This document shows positions 60,605-64,000 of a stretch of 64,000 bases of DNA, piece by piece (positions within the stretch are counted from its first letter, which is position 1; each line of letters starts with the position of its first letter). Location of the stretch: the NCBI RefSeq assembly GCF_004027225.2, contig NC_044283.2:38198207-38262206 (forward strand), in the 5' to 3' direction. The position numbers and the translations under genes were made by a program. Source of the stretch: Strigops habroptila. Its lineage: Eukaryota; Chordata; Aves; Psittaciformes; Psittacidae. Below the pieces are notes generated by a model. It ran no database searches. It was not told the origin of the DNA and worked only from the letters and a program-made list of their open reading frames with translations.

Positions 60605-61125
60605 CTTTTTCTGGATCTTCATATCTTCCATGGGTAAACTACGCTCCAGAGCTCAAAATTGTAGTAAGGATTCTGCCTTCTGGTAGCTGTATCCATGGAG
60701 TATTACGTTTTCCCGTTCCCCAGATAGCCTTAAGTGATTTCAATTTGCTCATCTTTATTTTCTCTTCCTTTTAAACAACTAACAGTTAAACAAATATTCA
60801 CAGAATAAACTATTTCAAACAAATGGTTTCAAAGCCAGTCTGCAGCTCAAGTGGGAGAAAGAGACAGGTCAGGCAACACTGGCAGCCTGGTAACGTTATA
60901 TTCAAGTCAGTTTTGGTTTAAAACACATTATAATTATAGTTGCAGCACAAATTCTGTGGTGTTTGCAAGTTGGCCAAACCTTTCTTTGCAGGCATAAATT
61001 CCAAGACATCAATGAAAAATAGAGATCTCATTTCAAATACTATTAAAAACCATAGAGAAGGCATCAGTGCCAAAATGTATGTTAAAAATTGCAATTCATA
61101 ACACATGACAACTGGCAATTTCTAT

Positions 61126-61149
61126 TAATACCATAACTAATACCATAAG
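61126..61149. repeat. 12-bp tandem duplication
   Basis: TAATACCATAAC is followed by TAATACCATAAG. Minor local duplication. Confidence 0.8.
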
Positions 61150-61540
61150 TCTATTAGAGTGTATGGCTATAAAATTCTAATTAATCTGGCTTGAAGGCAT
61201 ACTCATCTTTTTATCAATCCCACAGAGATCTTTCAACACCAGGACATTCAAATCTTTCCAGTAAGCAAGTAGTCGACATTTGTCAGAGGCATCCTTTGAA
61301 ACCTTCACAGCAACCCAGGTTCACCCCATTGTTGTAAGAACCTGAATGAGTTTCCTCACTTGTGTTCAGGGAGAAAATATAGTTGTTGGCTGGACTCTTA
61401 TGATTTCCAGATGTCTACTGACATACTACTTTGCCCTGTCACCTAACCTCTCTGTCAGAAAAACTAGGAAAAGCAATCTAAAATTTAGGAAAATCTGACA
61501 TTGTATTTTTTTACTTGTTCAAACAATGTAATGTATGTGC

Positions 61541-61624
61541 ATTATATAATAATATATAAACATATATAATTATATACACTATACTTACATATATACATAC
61601 ATATTCTCATATATATACACACAC
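61541..61624. repeat. compound (TA)n/(CATA)n/(CA)n microsatellite
   Basis: About 84 bases of ATATAT, CATATA and ACACAC units, diverged. No function is seen. Confidence 0.85.
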
Positions 61625-62135
61625 TTTTGGGGGAGTGGCTATTTAAGTAAAGCAGACTGTACTTCTGTGCTTTATTCTTTTTTTCTTTTTTTTTTCACAT
61701 CATTGAAATAAGCAATTTAAATCATTGTCACTAATATTTTAAAACAAAATTTTGTGAATAAAATTATGAGGAATGACCCCAGCACTTACTGATAACATTG
61801 GAGTCTTCTGTATTTCTCAATATGGCTAGAAAATATGGGGAGAAATTAATTTATCTGTTTCTCAGGTTTCTAAGTGACTGACATTCAGAAGATAAATGGT
61901 AATAGGACTAGATTTCATGTGTTCTTCACAGAATCTATTTTTTCATTCATATAAATAAGTTAAAGTGGACTAGCCTGTACGAGAAGAAATAGTAAGCTGG
62001 TTTAAAAAAATTTAACTCGGCTGTCTTAACATTATGGGACAAAGTCTCCATCAGTTATACACATGCAACTTTTATCAGTTTCTGAGGAAGCATATGGCTC
62101 TAAGCACAGCTCTCATATTTTAATTGCTGCCAAGT

Positions 62136-62162
62136 ACACATGCACGCACACATACACACACA
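62136..62162. repeat. degenerate (CA)n microsatellite
   Basis: ACACATGCACGCACACATAC-type units followed by CACACACA. Likely polymorphic. Confidence 0.75.
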
Positions 62163-62362
62163 GAGTCTCGTTCTTTCCCCTAGTTCAAAGCTAGGAATGA
62201 GATGGGTTTGAGCTTTCAAACATTTTCCTGCTCTGACTCAGGGCAAAAAGTTGAAATCTCATAAATTTTCATCAATGTGCATTCCAAACAAAAGCTTGGC
62301 TTGAGTTAATTAAAATATTTTGGTAAGATTTTTATTCTTTCTAGGTATTGCTAAAATGAGAC

Positions 62363-62402
62363 AAAAAAGAAAAAAAAGAAGAAAAAAAGAAAAAGAAAAA
62401 AA
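62363..62402 (+). repeat. 40-nt homopurine tract
   Basis: Only A and G on the plus strand (A-runs broken by single G). Homopurine tracts can form triplexes. A T18 run lies about 100 bases downstream and could pair with it. Confidence 0.85.
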
Positions 62403-62502
62403 TGAATTGCCTATTTTTCTTCCCCACTTTCTCTTGGTTTTGTTGTTTTAAAAAGCATAAATTGAAGCTGATCCTTTCTATAGGGCTTTCTTTTGGTTGG
62501 GG

Positions 62503-62528
62503 TTTTTTTTTTTTTTTTTTAGGTAGGT
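62503..62528 (+). other. T18 run abutting AG|GTAGGT, possible recursive splice site
   Basis: Eighteen T (62503-62520) are followed directly by AG (62521-62522) and GTAGGT (62523-62528). An acceptor fused to a donor with no exon between is the pattern of recursive splice sites, known from very long introns of vertebrate neural genes. The donor half is suboptimal (GTAGGT and not GTAAGT), and poly(T) followed by AGGT can arise by chance or from a reversed poly(A). Confidence 0.15.
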
Positions 62529-62529
62529 T

Positions 62530-64000
62530 AGCACTTCCTTGTAAAGAAGCTTCATCAAAAACTCTCAGCTGTTACTACTATGTTAGATCAGGCTTAAAAC
62601 TGAGACCTTCTGGGGTTTTTTTGCATGGCAAGGATTGAAAGCAGTTTCTCCGTAGTGCTGGGAACGGAGAAATGTTTAGAGAACAGAAAGGCGGTGCGAT
62701 GCGGTGACTGGAGCAGGGGAAGGCTGTAGTCTGCATCCTTTTCCGTATTCTGCTGCCACCGACTGGATGCAAAATCCTCATCAGATTGCGTGATTTTAAT
62801 GCCTAAAGGTCAGATCTGGATGCTATAAGTGTTTTGCTGACAAAAGGACTCCTATTGTATGTATAACCTGTGCTGGAAAAATTATTCCTTTGCCAGGGTA
62901 ATTTATTCCAATCTTTCACACTTCAAGAGTGTGGTTCCCAGGGACCATAACTCTTTCTGTCCCCTAAAAAAATTACCTGGGCAGAAATTTGTACTGCATG
63001 TATAATTGAAGTTTTCCCTCTTCAAGGATGACAGGAATGAGAACTTGGAAAAGCATTTGCGCATTGTGGTATCTGTGCTGCTGCATAATTGTTATCATGT
63101 TTCTCAGCAGCACCAGAATGCAAGTGGCTGATTTTCCAAAGTGACTACCATCTCTGCTTGCTGTCTGCTGTGATGTAAGGAGTGGCTGAGCAGTGCTTTA
63201 CGAAACCAGGCTGCTCAAACATGCTACTGTAAGAGGCAGCAGTACATAGCAGTTTAGTTGCCTTTGGTTTGCTTGGATCTCTGATAAAATCCTGGCAGAA
63301 TGAGGATGGAGACTGTGGGATGGTTTTCCTGGTTTTTCCTGGTGTTAGTAATACCTTCAGATTGGTTATGCTTATTTTATGTTGTTTTGCTGGTTCTTAT
63401 ACTTTTGAGGAAATGTAGGCTTGAGCAACAGAATCTAGGCTCTTCCACACCTCTTAAAATATAGCATTTAGAGAAGTTTCCAGTAAAGGAATGAGTGTTG
63501 TCAACTACTTAGCACAAGCCATTGGAAAAACCCCTGAACTCCATACAGGCAGAATAATTACGCACAAATGCATTCGGGAATCCTATGGAAAATATAGTCC
63601 AGTGACCTGGCATGGTTACAGCACAATTTAGCAAGTATGTTAGAACAAATTACTCCTTTTAACCATAAGCCATTCTGTTTCACGCTTTTAATGAAGGCCT
63701 GTGCCACACACTAGAATACTTCTCACCTCATTACTACTCATAAAAAGCAATGATCCATTCAAAGGCTCCTCATATCTCCCATATGAGATGTAAAAGAGCC
63801 CACCCTTTCTCAATCTGGCACAAAAGCGAAGAACGGCTTCTTTCTTCAGCCTTTGATGTTGATCATTAGGATGTTTACTAGATAAAAGAACTGAAAAAGT
63901 TATCTGCGTAACTTCGCTGCTGTCCTGTGCTAGCATTCTGCCTACCAGCCCTCAGGTCCCTATTTATAAATGTAAATCTCTTATTGCTGTTTAGGGAAGG
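62530..64000. other. right end of window, no gene seen
   Basis: AT-rich DNA with a small CpG-containing patch at about 62640-62765. The minus-strand open frame 63688-63936 (82 codons, containing RLKKEAVLRFCARLRKG) is unmatched to any family I know and has no clear splice context. It is left uncalled. Confidence 0.55.

Noticed and set aside
1..64000. tRNA, rRNA, spliceosomal RNA or known microRNA genes
   Set aside because: I looked for tRNA B-box patterns (GGTTCGAATCC), the U6 5' end and seeds of common vertebrate microRNAs on both strands, and saw no convincing match.
1..64000. Endogenous retrovirus, defence system, biosynthetic cluster or other multi-gene system
   Set aside because: No paired LTRs, no pol-type motifs, no clustered coding genes. 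The window is non-coding vertebrate DNA apart from possible untranslated exons.

Overview
This is AT-rich vertebrate nuclear DNA, most likely from a bird. The clearest evidence is a 3' end of the CR1 LINE family at 25921-26192, with the avian-type octamer tail (ATTCTGTG)n. A second CR1 tail lies on the minus strand near 57793-57846. No primate- or rodent-type SINE was seen. I cannot name the species. I found no protein-coding gene, tRNA, rRNA, known microRNA, CRISPR array, virus or bacterial-type operon that I can support. The supplied open frames are short, lack recognisable domains, and are what chance gives in 64 kb.

Layout. Positions 1-3400 are ordinary AT-rich, CpG-poor DNA. Positions about 3590-7600 form a broken, broad CpG-rich domain with GC boxes (5084-5116), two TATAAAAG boxes (5678 and 5783), a perfect CArG box (6934), G-runs and a consensus 5' splice site (4696/4697). 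It is bracketed by AAAAT pentanucleotide arrays in opposite orientation (3931-3973 and 7925-7972). This looks like the promoter and non-coding first-exon region of a gene or long non-coding RNA whose coding exons lie outside the window, but the gene and its direction are not determined.

Positions 8000-64000 look like a gene desert or a very long intron. They hold microsatellites, A/C-only and G/T-rich tracts, the two CR1 pieces, possible ancient MIR-type SINE remnants (20415, 37911, 60461), several inverted repeats and scattered candidate regulatory motifs. Those motifs include a CTCF-like core at 39469 and a bipartite E-box palindrome at 15897.

The items most worth checking are a 91-nt imperfect hairpin at 46950-47040, the hairpin cluster at 60459-60604, the E-box palindrome at 15897-15924, a possible spliced exon at 37587-37836 containing a 45-codon small ORF, a CpG-enriched patch with a minus-strand splice donor at 59418-59870, and a possible recursive splice site at 62503-62528. 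No undescribed multi-gene system is visible. All functional statements about non-coding sites are inferences from motif reading, not from alignment or expression data.
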